64,000 nucleotides of DNA, from contig PJRA01000048.1 of the NCBI GenBank assembly GCA_016987375.1, positions 2,463,473 through 2,527,472 of the forward strand, read 5' to 3'. The position numbers and the translations under genes are program-made. Origin of the DNA: Brachionus koreanus (lineage: Eukaryota; Rotifera; Eurotatoria; Ploima; Brachionidae). Positions 1 to 10,671 of this stretch are shown here, piece by piece (within the stretch, counting starts at the first letter, position 1; every line of letters begins with the position of its first letter). The notes below the pieces were generated by a model. The model searched no databases, was not told the DNA's origin, and saw only the letters and a program-made list of their open reading frames with translations.

Positions 1-444
1 TAAACAATAATGTTTAATGGTGGTGTTCAAATCCGGTACCAAGGAAATAACTCCAAAATAAAAATTAAAAATAAAATTTTTGATTTTTACAATGGTTTAA
101 TAAATTATGCCAAAAGTTTGCTTAATAGAAAAAAAAAAAACTTATTCAGCAGCCTATATAACCATAGCATTGATTTACTAATAAATAAAAGCCTATAGAA
201 AACAATTCAATTTTTTTTTCGAACAAAATCCTATTTTTCTAAAATTACCTATGTGACTAAAAAAATAGTGTGCTTGATTTGAAACAAATTTCGCACTTAT
301 CCTTCCAAAAATAAATAAGCTTTAAATTTTTGAAATAAAAAAATACTAAGTAACATTCAATAAACCTCGTTATTTGATTATTTTAAGTTAAGTATGACAC
401 TTAAACTTTAATTAATTAATTGTGAATACAAAAAAAATAATAAA
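1..444. other. AT-rich leader, no gene recognised
   Basis: AT-rich sequence before the WD40 gene. A 62-codon open frame at 10-198 is low-complexity Lys/Asn/Ile and has no recognisable domain. A GTTCAAATCC string near 28-37 resembles a pol III B box, but no tRNA stem can be folded around it and any 5' half would lie outside the window. Confidence 0.5.
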
Positions 445-3069
445 ATGTCAATGGAAAGAGATTATATTACGCACGATACCCATCCACGTTCAATTACAGC
501 TCTAGGTTGTAGTCCTGCAAGACGAGAAATATTCATAGGCTTTGAGGATGGTACTGTCAAATCAATAGAAGTCGATACTGGCAGCTTGGTTCAAACATAC
601 ACAGAGCATAGAGGCTGGATTACACAATTTCTTTTTTGGCCTAAGACAAAACTTTTACTTTGCTCGTCAAACGACTCGATAATATCTATGATAGGAGCCG
701 GTGGAAATATAATGGACCGAATCTTTGTCGGTAATCCGATCTATTCAATGTATTTAAATACAAAAAAGGATGAAATAATATTCGGCATTGCAAATGGCAT
801 TCAATTTCACAAAATAAAAGATACAAAAGAGGGCTTTTCTCACTACATAGATCCAAAGCCGACTTCTATTTTAAGAGAACATGACGATATTGTAAGGTGC
901 TTAGTGGTACTAGATTCTCGCATTTATTCAACCGGTTATGATGGTGCTCTTGTTATTTATGATTGCCATTTTACAGGCAGGGAAAGTGCGGTTAGAATCT
1001 TCAAAAATTCGAAGGCTCATGATGCTGGTATTTCGTGTCTTTCTGTCGAAAAAGATTCGATAGAAAACACTGTATGGGTATTCACTGGAAGCTTTGATAA
1101 AACAATAAAAGTATGGACTGGAGAAGGTAGGAAAAATTTTTTTAAATTTATTTTAAAAAAATAAAATATATAATTAAAAGTTAACTTGAAATAATGTTAA
1201 ATTTTAGGCAAAATTGTGCATAAATTTGAAGGCTTTGTGACTGGCATCACTGGTCTATGCTACGTTCCCAAAAATAAAACATTAAATTGTGTTGCAGGAA
1301 CAAGCAATGCTTTTATATTTGATCCGAAATCGGGCGAAGACGTGACCGATTTTATTGATACATTTGTCCAAGAGACCAAAGGACATCACAATCTGCAGCT
1401 ATTGAAGTACTTAAATGATTATAACATAATGCTGGCAAGTACAAGCAGACGGCAATTGATTGTCTATCGGTACAACCCGAGTGGATGTTTGACTTCACTC
1501 AAATGCAAACAAACTTTGGACAGCGTTTGTTTTACTTCTAAAGTGCCTATTTTAATTTTTACTGGTGACACCAATGGTCAGGTTGCCAAATGGGAACAAA
1601 AACAATCAAACCAATTAGTTTATTTGAGCGAAAATTTGCTAAAAAGTGAACTTGTGACCAAAGAATCGTCACGTATCCAAGGCCAGGCCAAACAAAATAC
1701 ACAAAAAAACGAAAATAACATCGAGTCAAATTTAAGTTTTTATTCAAATAAGCAAAAAACAGATTTGTATGCCAATATAAAAAAAACAAATATAGTTTTA
1801 AAGCTTCTCTATGTGGAAAGTTTAGATTATATATTAGCCGCTTGTGAAGATGCTTCTATTTATGTATATTGTTTTGATGAGGAAGCAGTAAAAATATTAA
1901 AAAATATGAAATTTTCAGACGAAAATGCAAAAATTGAAGAAAAAAATTTTAATTATTATAAGGAATATTTAAAAAGTGTAGATGTTGCAAATGGCGATGA
2001 TTTAGATGAGACAAATTTCGATTTTGTCGAAGAAACAAAGACAGAAGAAGGCGATTCTGTTACAAATCGTGTAGCAGGCTATGTGTTGAAAAAAATTTTA
2101 TGCGAGCATACAAGTTGTGTTACTTCATTGGTAGTTATAGATCGTCCAGATCTTTATCCGAATAAATTTTTGCTGAGTGCCGGCTGGGATAGAAGAGTGT
2201 GCATTTGGGACTTGGATAAATTGAGACTATTTGATCTTTTTCGAAACAAAAATGTAAATAATTTCGAAGAAGTTGAACTTGCCAGTGATGGTAATATTTT
2301 GGATATGTGCTATTGTCCTAAAATGAATTATTTTGCCCATGCAAGCACTGATTCAATGTGTTATGTAAGAAAATTTTCCACCTATGGTTCCGAAATGGTT
2401 TTGGTGAACACTTTACAGGGTCATTTTAGCGAGGTCAATTGCATCAGATGGATTGAAAATAAAGCGTTGTGGGTAACCGGAGGAGAAGATGGAACAGTCA
2501 GAATATGGGTAATATGCAATGAAAAATAATAGCAACTACAAAATACTATTAGTTTTTTTTAGTCTGACAACTGTGAACAAATTCATACAATTAATTGTGG
2601 AGGCACTGTAAACAGTATTTGTGTTGATTTTGTTGAAGAAGTTTTAATTGTTGCAGTTCATGATTTGATTAAAATATATGAAATGTCCGAGTATCATTTA
2701 GTTCAAACAAACGCAGGCCACTATGATTCAATAAGGTTTGTTTACAATTTCAGTTTAGATTTAAAAAAAATATCTGTATCCTTCTCTCATGCTCAAACAT
2801 TTCTAATTTTTTTTAAACTAAATTAGCTTTATAAATTTGATTTTAGAGACGTTTGTTTCGTTGCAGAACGAAATCATATTGTGAGTGTTTCATGGGATAA
2901 GACAATTAAAATTTGGAAATCGTACAGAAAACAGAATTTGTTAAGAAAAAAAAAGCATAAAGCGGAAAACTCTAAATTCGACTCATGGGTATGGGATCAA
3001 ATGAAAATAGCTTTAAAAAATCAAGGATCAGCTGACTTTTCAACTTATAATGATGAATTGGTTGCTTAA
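445..3069 (+). CDS. WD40-repeat beta-propeller protein, four exons, 792 aa
   Basis: Exons 445-1126, 1208-2508, 2563-2735 and 2847-3069 join in phase to 792 codons plus stop, with introns of 54-111 bp. The protein starts MSMERDYITHD and holds repeated WD40 blades, for example GSFDKTIKVW at the end of exon 1, SAGWDRRVCIWD and GGEDGTVRIW in exon 2, and SVSWDKTIKIW near the C-terminus. Hydrophilic insertions rich in Lys/Asn/Glu interrupt the propellers at about residues 370-420 and 480-550. The length suggests two propellers. No enzymatic domain, signal peptide or membrane segment is visible, so it is probably a soluble scaffold. I could not assign it to a named WDR family; a cilia-associated WDR/CFAP protein is possible but is only a guess. 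It ends in a basic tail followed by a short acidic/polar end. Confidence 0.85.
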
Positions 3070-4600
3070 ATAAATTTAATTTTATAAAAATTGGATTTTT
3101 TTTATTCATAATTTTATTTTGTTTTTACTTTAAAGTAATTTTCTAGAGTCCATTTGTAGAATTTTGAATCGATAGTTTTTGGCCAGCCAAGCTATCACTT
3201 TTTTGATCAGATTATGCTTCAAATTGTAATTTGAATTTACTCAAAATTTCCAATTTTTTTTTTGTTCAAAATCAAAATATGTATTTAATTTAAATTTTAG
3301 GAACAGAAAAAAATTCTCCAATTTGTTAATTAAATGAAAAATCAATTTTTCAAATTCTTTTTCATACATATTTAGGCTCTTCATATTTGAACTCGTATCT
3401 AGCCGTCTTTCCATATATTTTTTTTTTAAATAAAATAAATTACTGATAATTGACTGATTTTCTCAAAGTTTCAAAGAATGTGTGATAAAAAATCATCTGG
3501 ACTTGATGTTAATCGAGAATTCTGTACTGTACGTAAAACTGTTTAAATGATTTAATTATTAAAATTCTAAGATTTGGCCTTTCATTCCTTGTGTAGCATA
3601 GGGTCATAATAAGAACTTTGGTCTTATGTAAATGTGGATTTTTTTTACGATAAAAATATAAATAAAATTTGAAGTTTTATAAAAATAGAAATAACTTTTT
3701 CAAATTAGCTTTTTCTGCTAAAAGTCAATGTAGAGAATAATTTTTTTAAAATTTGAAATATATTTTTTAATCTCTGGTTTTGTTAAAAGGTTAATTCTTG
3801 GATTATGTAATAAGAATTCAAAATTTCAAAGAATAAAGTATTTCCTATATGAAATTTTGATATATTTACAATTTTTAAAGTAGTCAATTTTAAATAAAAA
3901 TTTGATATTTCTTAAATACGAAAAATTTTTTTTATTTAAAAAATTAGATAAAAAGTAGCTGGCATATTTTTGAGATAGGGATTAGGTTATTTTTTTATGA
4001 CTAGTATCATAAAAATTGTACTATTGAATGAAAAATCAAACTAAAAATCAAGTCTTTTGATTAATAGATTAAATACATTTTATATGAATTAATAAACCAT
4101 AAATTAATGAAAATCTTATTTTTAATTTTTTAAACAAAATTTTTAGACTACATAAATAAAGACTTAAATGGAAATTAATAATAAAAAAAAATCGGTCTAA
4201 CTATTTTTCAGCTTACCAACATCACTAATAACAAACATTTAATTTCAAAAAATTTAAATTTACATTAAGAAGAAGAGTCATTGAAAAAATCTATTCTATT
4301 AAATTCAACCAAATTGATTTAAGCTAATTTTAATGTAATCTAATGATTTCAGTTAGGTTAATTTATAATGCAATAGTTAATGGAAATATAAAAAAAAAGC
4401 TGATGTTTATTAGTAAAAATGTATCAATAAATATTTAATTGATCGTTTGATGAATACTAATAAAATATTTCAAATGAATTTATTTTATCATATTAATGTA
4501 TTTTAAATTAAGATAAAACAAATTGCGCACTTAGTTTTAATTGATATTTTAGAAATATAATTCAAAATCATACGATTTCTCTTTTATATTTCAAACAACT
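3070..4600. other. Intergenic AT-rich DNA
   Basis: About 1.5 kb of A/T-run-rich sequence between the WD40 gene and the small 4.7 kb gene. No open frame with protein-like composition and no clear repeat was seen. Confidence 0.6.
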
Positions 4601-4607
4601 GAATCAA

Positions 4608-4615
4608 TATAAATA
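4608..4615 (+). promoter_or_regulatory. TATA box (TATAAATA) of the small 4.7 kb gene
   Basis: TATAAATA lies 83 bp upstream of the ATG at 4691, a spacing that allows a start site about 30 bp downstream and a leader of about 50 nt. In such AT-rich DNA this match could be chance. Confidence 0.35.
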
Positions 4616-4690
4616 CTTGAATTTTAGATAATTTTTTGTAAAATTCAATTATTATAAAAAATTAATTCTTTAAGCCATTGTACCAAGAAA

Positions 4691-4903
4691 ATGTCATTCG
4701 GATTTCCATTTACAACTCCTTTTGCTTCTTCCCAATTGATGCCTGGTCAATTAAATTGTAATAGCGCTCACATGTCTACTAATTCATTAAACTGGAACCA
4801 TTTTCCATATTCATCTACATTAAACTCAAATGCTTCTGTTTGGAACCAATTGAATAGAATTCCATCTTACATGTCTTGTTCTAGTCCAGGGGCTTTATGG
4901 TAG
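4691..4903 (+). CDS. Small single-exon hypothetical protein, 70 aa
   Basis: ATG-initiated 70-codon frame with a composition quite unlike the surrounding DNA: rich in Ser, Asn, Pro, Phe and Trp, and nearly free of Lys/Ile runs. It begins MSFGFPFTTPF and ends SSPGALW. There is no signal peptide, membrane segment or known domain. A TATAAATA sits upstream and an AATAAAA polyadenylation-like motif about 45 nt after the stop. Balanced codon use in an AT-rich spacer argues for a real gene. I do not recognise it. It could also be one exon of a larger unit, but no good splice sites flank it. Confidence 0.45.
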   Translation: MSFGFPFTTPFASSQLMPGQLNCNSAHMSTNSLNWNHFPYSSTLNSNASVWNQLNRIPSYMSCSSPGALW

Positions 4904-6199
4904 ATTTATTAATGTCTTATTGATAAGTAATAATCTTATCTTATTTTGAAATAAAATTTTCAAAAATCATTGCATTATTTTTTTTTTTAAATATTTTGAG
5001 AAAATTCTCAGACTCAAAATTGACGTGTTCTCCTTTTCAGCCTGATGATTGAAAGCCACTTAATCTAATTTTTAAAATTTTGAAGCTATGATTTTTTTAA
5101 CATTTAGTTGCCTTAAAGTTTAAAATAATATAAACTAAAATTTTAACTCAATTTTTTTACTTTGATTAAAAAAATTAGGTAAAGTTTTTTTAATCCATCG
5201 AATTTAAATGTAAACAAAACTTTAAATAAACAAAAAAATTGTCCAATTTTCTGGTTAGAAACAAAAATTTGGTCTAAATTTTGTTAAAAGTAGAAAATTT
5301 TTTACAGTTTTTTTCAGTGTTATAAATAAGAGACAAACCACTTGTTTTTACTAAAACACGGACTACCCCCAAAAAATTAAAGAATAATTAAAAACACTCC
5401 CTTTAGATTGTTTTCAAGAACCAAGTTTTATTCTTTTTCACATACAATTTTGGCCTAAGCGCTACAATCTTAAAATTTTGCTGAACAGGCCTAAAAAAAG
5501 CAAAGCAACCAAATTAGCCCAACCTATCACATGCCATAGTTACAATTTTTTATTTATTCAAATCTTTTTTAATTTATTTTGTAAAAAAAATTTAAATTAT
5601 TTAAATGATAATAATATTAGGCGTGAATAAATTTTATTCTTTAAACTTGTTTATTATCATATAGATTTCCATTTTAAATTTAAGTTTTTTAAAGTTAAAT
5701 AAACAAATATTTTAGTAAATTCAAAACCATGAAATAATGTTATTAAGAAAAATTATGTTACCAAAATAATTAAAAAAATAAAAAATTTATATCATTAAGT
5801 CGGTTAGTCCAGAGTTAGAGTTAGAGTTACATTAGAGGCACCATTCAATTAAAAGAACACTGAATGTTAAATCGTATTCAGTACAATTTATTTGAGTCAG
5901 ATCTTCTACTTTTGATAACTGTTTAAAAAAAGAAGTATTCTCTCTAACAATTTTATTTTCTCTATTTTATTTCTAAATTGTAAAAAAGTGAGATTAAAAA
6001 AAAATACGTTTTCAATAATTTATTATCAAATACAACTAAAATTATCAGTAAAATTTGTTCAAATAATTATTCAGCTGGATATTAACAATATAATACATGA
6101 TATTTATAATTATTCTATTAAATTTACATTAACAAACAAAAAATAGACCGGTTTAAGTTTAAAAATGGGCTTCAAAATTTAGATTATGTACAAGTATTA
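4904..6199. other. Intergenic AT-rich DNA
   Basis: Spacer between the small 4.7 kb gene and the 3' end of the minus-strand sulfotransferase. It contains a short (TTAGAG)3-like run near 5811-5828 and many A/T runs. No gene seen. Confidence 0.6.
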
Positions 6200-7078
6200 T
6201 TACCAAAAAGGATTTTGATTGATTAATGCGAAAAATTCTTTGTTAAATGGTCTATAGAAGTTATTCAAATCTTGGATAACACTCGGATTGATTTTTGGAT
6301 GCGGTCGACCCTTCTGGTCGTTTAAACATTTTATTCGCTCCGAACCAGCTCTAATACGAATGCAGGGAAAGCCCTTTTTTTGCTTGGTAATAACAAAATT
6401 GCGTTCGGAAATGATCGGTTTTAGGTTCAAAAATTCCTGAAGTTTTTTCATTTCCTGATGAGGATTGCTTACCAAGTTATCTCCATTGATAAACACAAAG
6501 CTCTTCAACGGAAAATATTTCAGCCAATTTTTTATATGCTTGACATAAATTCCATTCCTAATGACACTCCAATTTTTTCTTATGGTCGAGTTTCCTCTAC
6601 GATTATGATACAACATTCGAGTAAATCGCTTTGCTTGAGCTTCTACATCAAAAATATTTCTTTTTTGCTTCCATTGAGTCTGCACGAATTCGGAAATTGC
6701 GCGCGAAATCGGATTCCGTAGAATGACTATCAATTTAACATTTTTGTTCATGTTGTAAACACGCTGGGCTACTTTTGGATCCACTAAATACTTTGGAGTT
6801 TTTTCAATCACAATTTGATTTTGACTCGCAAAGGGCATTTGTGACCGATACCAATCGATACCCAAGTGATAATACTTGTCAAAAAAATGAATTTCTGGAT
6901 TAGCAGCACTAACGTTTGGATGCATTGAGATGAATGTGAGCAAGGCCCTTGTTCCGCTTTTTTTGGCTCCGATCAAAATCGCATCAGGAAGACGCTTGTT
7001 CAAAATTTCCAATTCATTCCACGCTTGACTCCCAATCAGCATTATTGAACAAATGACAATAAATTGTGTTCGGTTCAT
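6200..7078 (-). CDS. Heparan sulfate glucosamine 3-O-sulfotransferase-like enzyme
   Basis: Intronless 292-aa protein. An N-terminal hydrophobic stretch (residues 5-19) acts as a signal peptide or short signal-anchor, as in Golgi or secreted HS3ST1-type enzymes. The PAPS 5'-phosphosulfate loop is GAKKSGTRAL (37-46). Glu62 in PEIHFFD matches the catalytic Glu of the HS3ST/NDST sulfotransferase fold. The 3'-phosphate motif LRNPISRAISEF is at about 120-131. Two cysteines in the CIRIRAGSERIKCL segment match the conserved disulfide loop. Length is close to HS3ST1 (about 300 aa). Predicted role: transfer of sulfate from PAPS to the 3-O position of glucosamine in heparan sulfate in the Golgi. The exact isoform cannot be set by eye. 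Confidence 0.88.
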   Translation of the reverse strand: MNRTQFIVICSIMLIGSQAWNELEILNKRLPDAILIGAKKSGTRALLTFISMHPNVSAANPEIHFFDKYYHLGIDWYRSQMPFASQNQIVIEKTPKYLVDPKVAQRVYNMNKNVKLIVILRNPISRAISEFVQTQWKQKRNIFDVEAQAKRFTRMLYHNRRGNSTIRKNWSVIRNGIYVKHIKNWLKYFPLKSFVFINGDNLVSNPHQEMKKLQEFLNLKPIISERNFVITKQKKGFPCIRIRAGSERIKCLNDQKGRPHPKINPSVIQDLNNFYRPFNKEFFALINQNPFW

Positions 7079-10000
7079 TTTACTTTGTGATGATTAGTAA
7101 AAATAACAACTTGATACGAAATTTTTTTTCTAATTAATATTCCAAATTGAACATTTAAGACAATATAAACTCTAAAAATAGAAAAAAAATCAAAAAAATT
7201 TAATTTTTGTAACATGATAGGCATTTGTTTATATATGCTTGGTGATTTAGATCAAGTGGAAAATGGGCAACAATTTAAAAAATAATTTTCCTGAAATCAG
7301 AGTTTATTGACCTTTTTTTTCAAAGACAGGAAGTGGCTATTTCAATCATAAAGGCCTCTTTCTCAGAATTAATTTTTTTTTCTAACAGACATATCAAATT
7401 TTAATTTCCTAAATCAAATATCTCGATTTGAATTAATTGAAGAAAAATTAAGAAGCTTAAACTGTAAAGTCCTTGTGATACTGGCTTTTGAAGAGTTAAT
7501 TTTTAAATTTATAGTACTTGGCTTCACGGTCTAAAAATTGTGAAAATTAATTGTCTTTAATCTCCATTGGTGTTCTAATCTTATCATTATTACTCATCGC
7601 TTTAGCGTAACAGACTTGGATCGAGATCGGATGAGTTATCAAAACAGTAATTATTAATGGTATAAATTAGACACCTAGTGGCATTGAACGTTCAATTTAT
7701 TCATACATCTGCTACAAGTGAATTAAAATAAAGTAAAACATTAAGAAAATAGTTTATTTATAGATTTAGTATAGTAAGAGGAAATGTAATTCGATAGTTT
7801 CATGAACCTGTTCGAACAAGTTGGTTAATGTAGGTTTTTAGGAGGAAACTGGAAATATTTAACATCAAGCGTATAAATATTTCTTATTTGCTCAGCATGT
7901 TTTCAGCAAGTATTTACGTTTTCTTTAAATTTACCGCCATTGATTTAATCACATAAAGTATTATTATTTAAACTAAATTTTTTTGTGTGCATAGTTGCAT
8001 CGGATATTGATTACAAATCAATATGTTTACCAAATTGTAATTAATCACTATGATAATATAAAAAACAAACTTTGATTTCTATTACCTATTTCTTTGTAAT
8101 TTAAACGTGTACAAAATGTTAAATTTTAAGAGCCGAAGTGTCGGCAAAATACAAAAACAATTGATTTTCTCTGAATTTAACAATTTCTTTGTTTCTCACT
8201 AATGATTTTATCACAATCTAAAAAAATTTTTTATATCTATTTGTTCCACCATCAATAATTAGATATAATCTGCTATTATCACAAGTATAAACAAGATTTA
8301 CATAACTAAATTATCTCTTTAGTATGATATGCAAATTGTTTTAAATTTTTTCCAAATATTTCAATTGTTTTTAATTAAATCATCTGTTTTTATTCTAAAA
8401 TTGCTAATAAATAAACTATATTTTTTCTAATCTTTAGAAAATCAAATAACGAATTTATCTAATGATAGAATTAACAAGAACAATAAATTATAAAAAATTA
8501 AATTAAAATTTGAACTTTTTTGAGCATGTTGAAATTTTCAATTCGCATTAAAAATTAATAAATCATTAAATCCTTAAGTGCTAAAATTGAACGCTTCTTA
8601 GAAGGTAGAATGGATCTTCAAACTTATTTTTAAGTTGAAACAACTAATACTTTACTTTATTTGGTTATTTTGGCCATCTATAGAATGGTCTAATTTTTAT
8701 CAAGTTCTTCTAAACCTAAGCTATTTTTGTTCAAATAAAACTACCTAGCTTCACTTGTAACTTTCAGTAAAAACGGAATTTTCTGAATAAAAAAAACTTC
8801 ACTTTTTAATAAATAATTGCCCATGGGTTTGTCTGAATAACCTTCGCTTTCGGTTAAAAACTCTCAAATTTGAAATTTCTATATTTTTATAAAAAAAAAA
8901 GGATAAAAAAAATAGCTGAAGTTTTTGAGAGAATTTTCTCTCTAAAAAATACTTAACGATCTAATTTATTTTTTGCTTAATTGTATAAATGAACGTTACA
9001 AAAAATGATAACTATGTTCTTTTTGAAAAACTTTGGTTATCTTTTTTTTTATTTAGAAAAAAAACTTAAAAATTTTGGTGCTGTTTGCATTAAATAAATA
9101 AATGAATGTCAAAAAAATGCTCTAAATCTTAAAATTAGAAATCTAATTTTGTTGGTTACAAAACTTAAACGTGTTGTTTTTTCACAAAAAAAATTTAATT
9201 ATGATAAGATTTTCTTAATTTATAAATATATTGTTGAATATTATCATTTAAAACTAGACGTATTTTGATTAATATTTTCCTAATTTTTCACAAAATAACA
9301 ATTGGCCAAGATTATAAAATAGAAATTATCTAGAATTTTGTTCAAATAGAAAAAAATTGTTATAACACAAATTATTTTTTTAAAAAAGATAAATAATATT
9401 GGAAGTTTTTTTTTGTTAAATAACAAAATCAAATAAAAAACGGTCTAATAATTGTTTTATTACTGTCTTTGTTTAATCTTTTTTTAATATAACAATTTAA
9501 TAGTTTTATTTAAAAAAGAAGAATTTTTCTAAAATAAAAATTAAGAAAAAAATCAATCTGATTTATCGAATCAATCAATAACAGACAGTTAATATCCAAA
9601 TTTAAGCCTAAATTATTTAAACTTAATATTATTAATGAACTAGAGTTTTTTTACTTGATTTGCATTTGTTTTAAAGAGAAATCAAAGTAAATTAGCCCGT
9701 AGACACAAGCAAAGCCTCTTTTTGTCAAATTAATGCAAAATAGATAAGCAAACATGGTATTTTGTGAATTGGTAACTACTTGATACTTTAACTAAATGAA
9801 AGCTTAACAGAATATTAAAGTCATAAATTTTGACAAAGATAAATTATCAAGAAAAATATTTGGTTTTTAATCAAGTGAATATTTTGCTTCAATTGGTAGT
9901 AATAAAATAAAAAGAGGTGAAACATTTTTAATTTGTAAAAGAGACGCCTTTGTTTTGTTCATTAATTTAACAAGAAGGAAATGTTAAGAAAACCAATGTT

Positions 10001-10204
10001 TCACTGCTCAAACAAATATGACTGACTATATCCTTAATTTAAGGACAGGTAGTAAAATTGACATTTGAAAAAAAATGATCGGATGAAGATTGCCTGCGAT
10101 ACAATCGTTAAATACTAAAAAAATTAATAAGATATTATCTTGATTAGAATACGATCAATGAGAGTTTACCTATTTTGAGTTTAGGCAAGAACAATAAGAT
10201 TTTT
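7079..10204. other. Intergenic AT-rich DNA, 3.1 kb
   Basis: No protein-like open frame or clear splice-bounded exon on either strand. The sequence is dominated by A/T homopolymer runs. It includes the region upstream of the sulfotransferase start (7079 onward), where its promoter should be, but I see no distinctive motif. Confidence 0.6.
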
Positions 10205-10234
10205 ATCAGATTTTTTCTTAAGTTAAAATCTGAT
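10205..10234. repeat. 10-bp perfect dyad upstream of a TATA box
   Basis: ATCAGATTTT (10205-10214) and its exact reverse complement AAAATCTGAT (10225-10234) flank a 10-nt spacer that is itself nearly palindromic (contains CTTAAG). The dyad ends 25 bp before a TATATAAG. This arrangement resembles a transcription-factor dimer site, but function is inferred only. Confidence 0.45.
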
Positions 10235-10259
10235 TGATTTTGTGCTCTTTCGGCCTTGG

Positions 10260-10267
10260 TATATAAG
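10260..10267 (+). promoter_or_regulatory. TATA box (TATATAAG)
   Basis: TATATAAG in a locally GC-richer context (cggccttgg just upstream), 193 bp before the 72-codon frame at 10453. A GTAAGA donor (10344) and a TTATTAG acceptor (ending 10447) in between would define a 5'-leader intron. Confidence 0.4.
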
Positions 10268-10452
10268 TATCAAAAAGATTTTAACAAACGAAATTAATTT
10301 GACTTATTGTCATTCATCCGATTCAATTGTACATGAGAACAAAGTAAGAGAAAAACTCTGGCATCGGTTCATCTATTGAGCGAACAGATAAAAAAAATTC
10401 TTACAAATTGAGAAACAACTGAGAATAAAGGAAAAGCTAATTATTAGGTTTA

Positions 10453-10671
10453 ATGAATCGATTCAAATCAGATAATGGCAATCAGAACTTTTGTAAAGAA
10501 CAAGTTCTATTGTTTAAGTCAATGTTCCGATTAATTGATAAAAATAATAGAAAAATAGAAATACAGTATATTTATAGAACAATGATTGAACAATACTTGC
10601 CAATGAACACAAACAATGAACAAAATAATCCTAAAATATTTGTTTACAAATCAAAATCTAATCCGACTTAA
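10453..10671 (+). CDS. Small hypothetical protein, 72 aa, downstream of a dyad and TATA box
   Basis: ATG-initiated frame of 72 codons beginning MNRFKSDNGNQNF, without signal peptide or known domain; rich in Asn, Lys and Ile. What supports it is context: a dyad, TATA box and plausible leader intron (10344-10447) lie upstream in order. A short upstream ATG at 10333 reads MRTK and then stops (unspliced) or stops soon after splicing, so it would be an upstream ORF. The composition is close to random AT-rich DNA, so the coding call is weak. Confidence 0.28.
   Translation: MNRFKSDNGNQNFCKEQVLLFKSMFRLIDKNNRKIEIQYIYRTMIEQYLPMNTNNEQNNPKIFVYKSKSNPT

Noticed and set aside
28..38. GTTCAAATCC as a tRNA T-loop
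   Set aside because: Flanking bases do not pair into a T stem or acceptor stem, and the 5' half is not in the window.
10..198. 62-codon frame at the window edge
   Set aside because: Low-complexity, no domain, no splice or promoter context.
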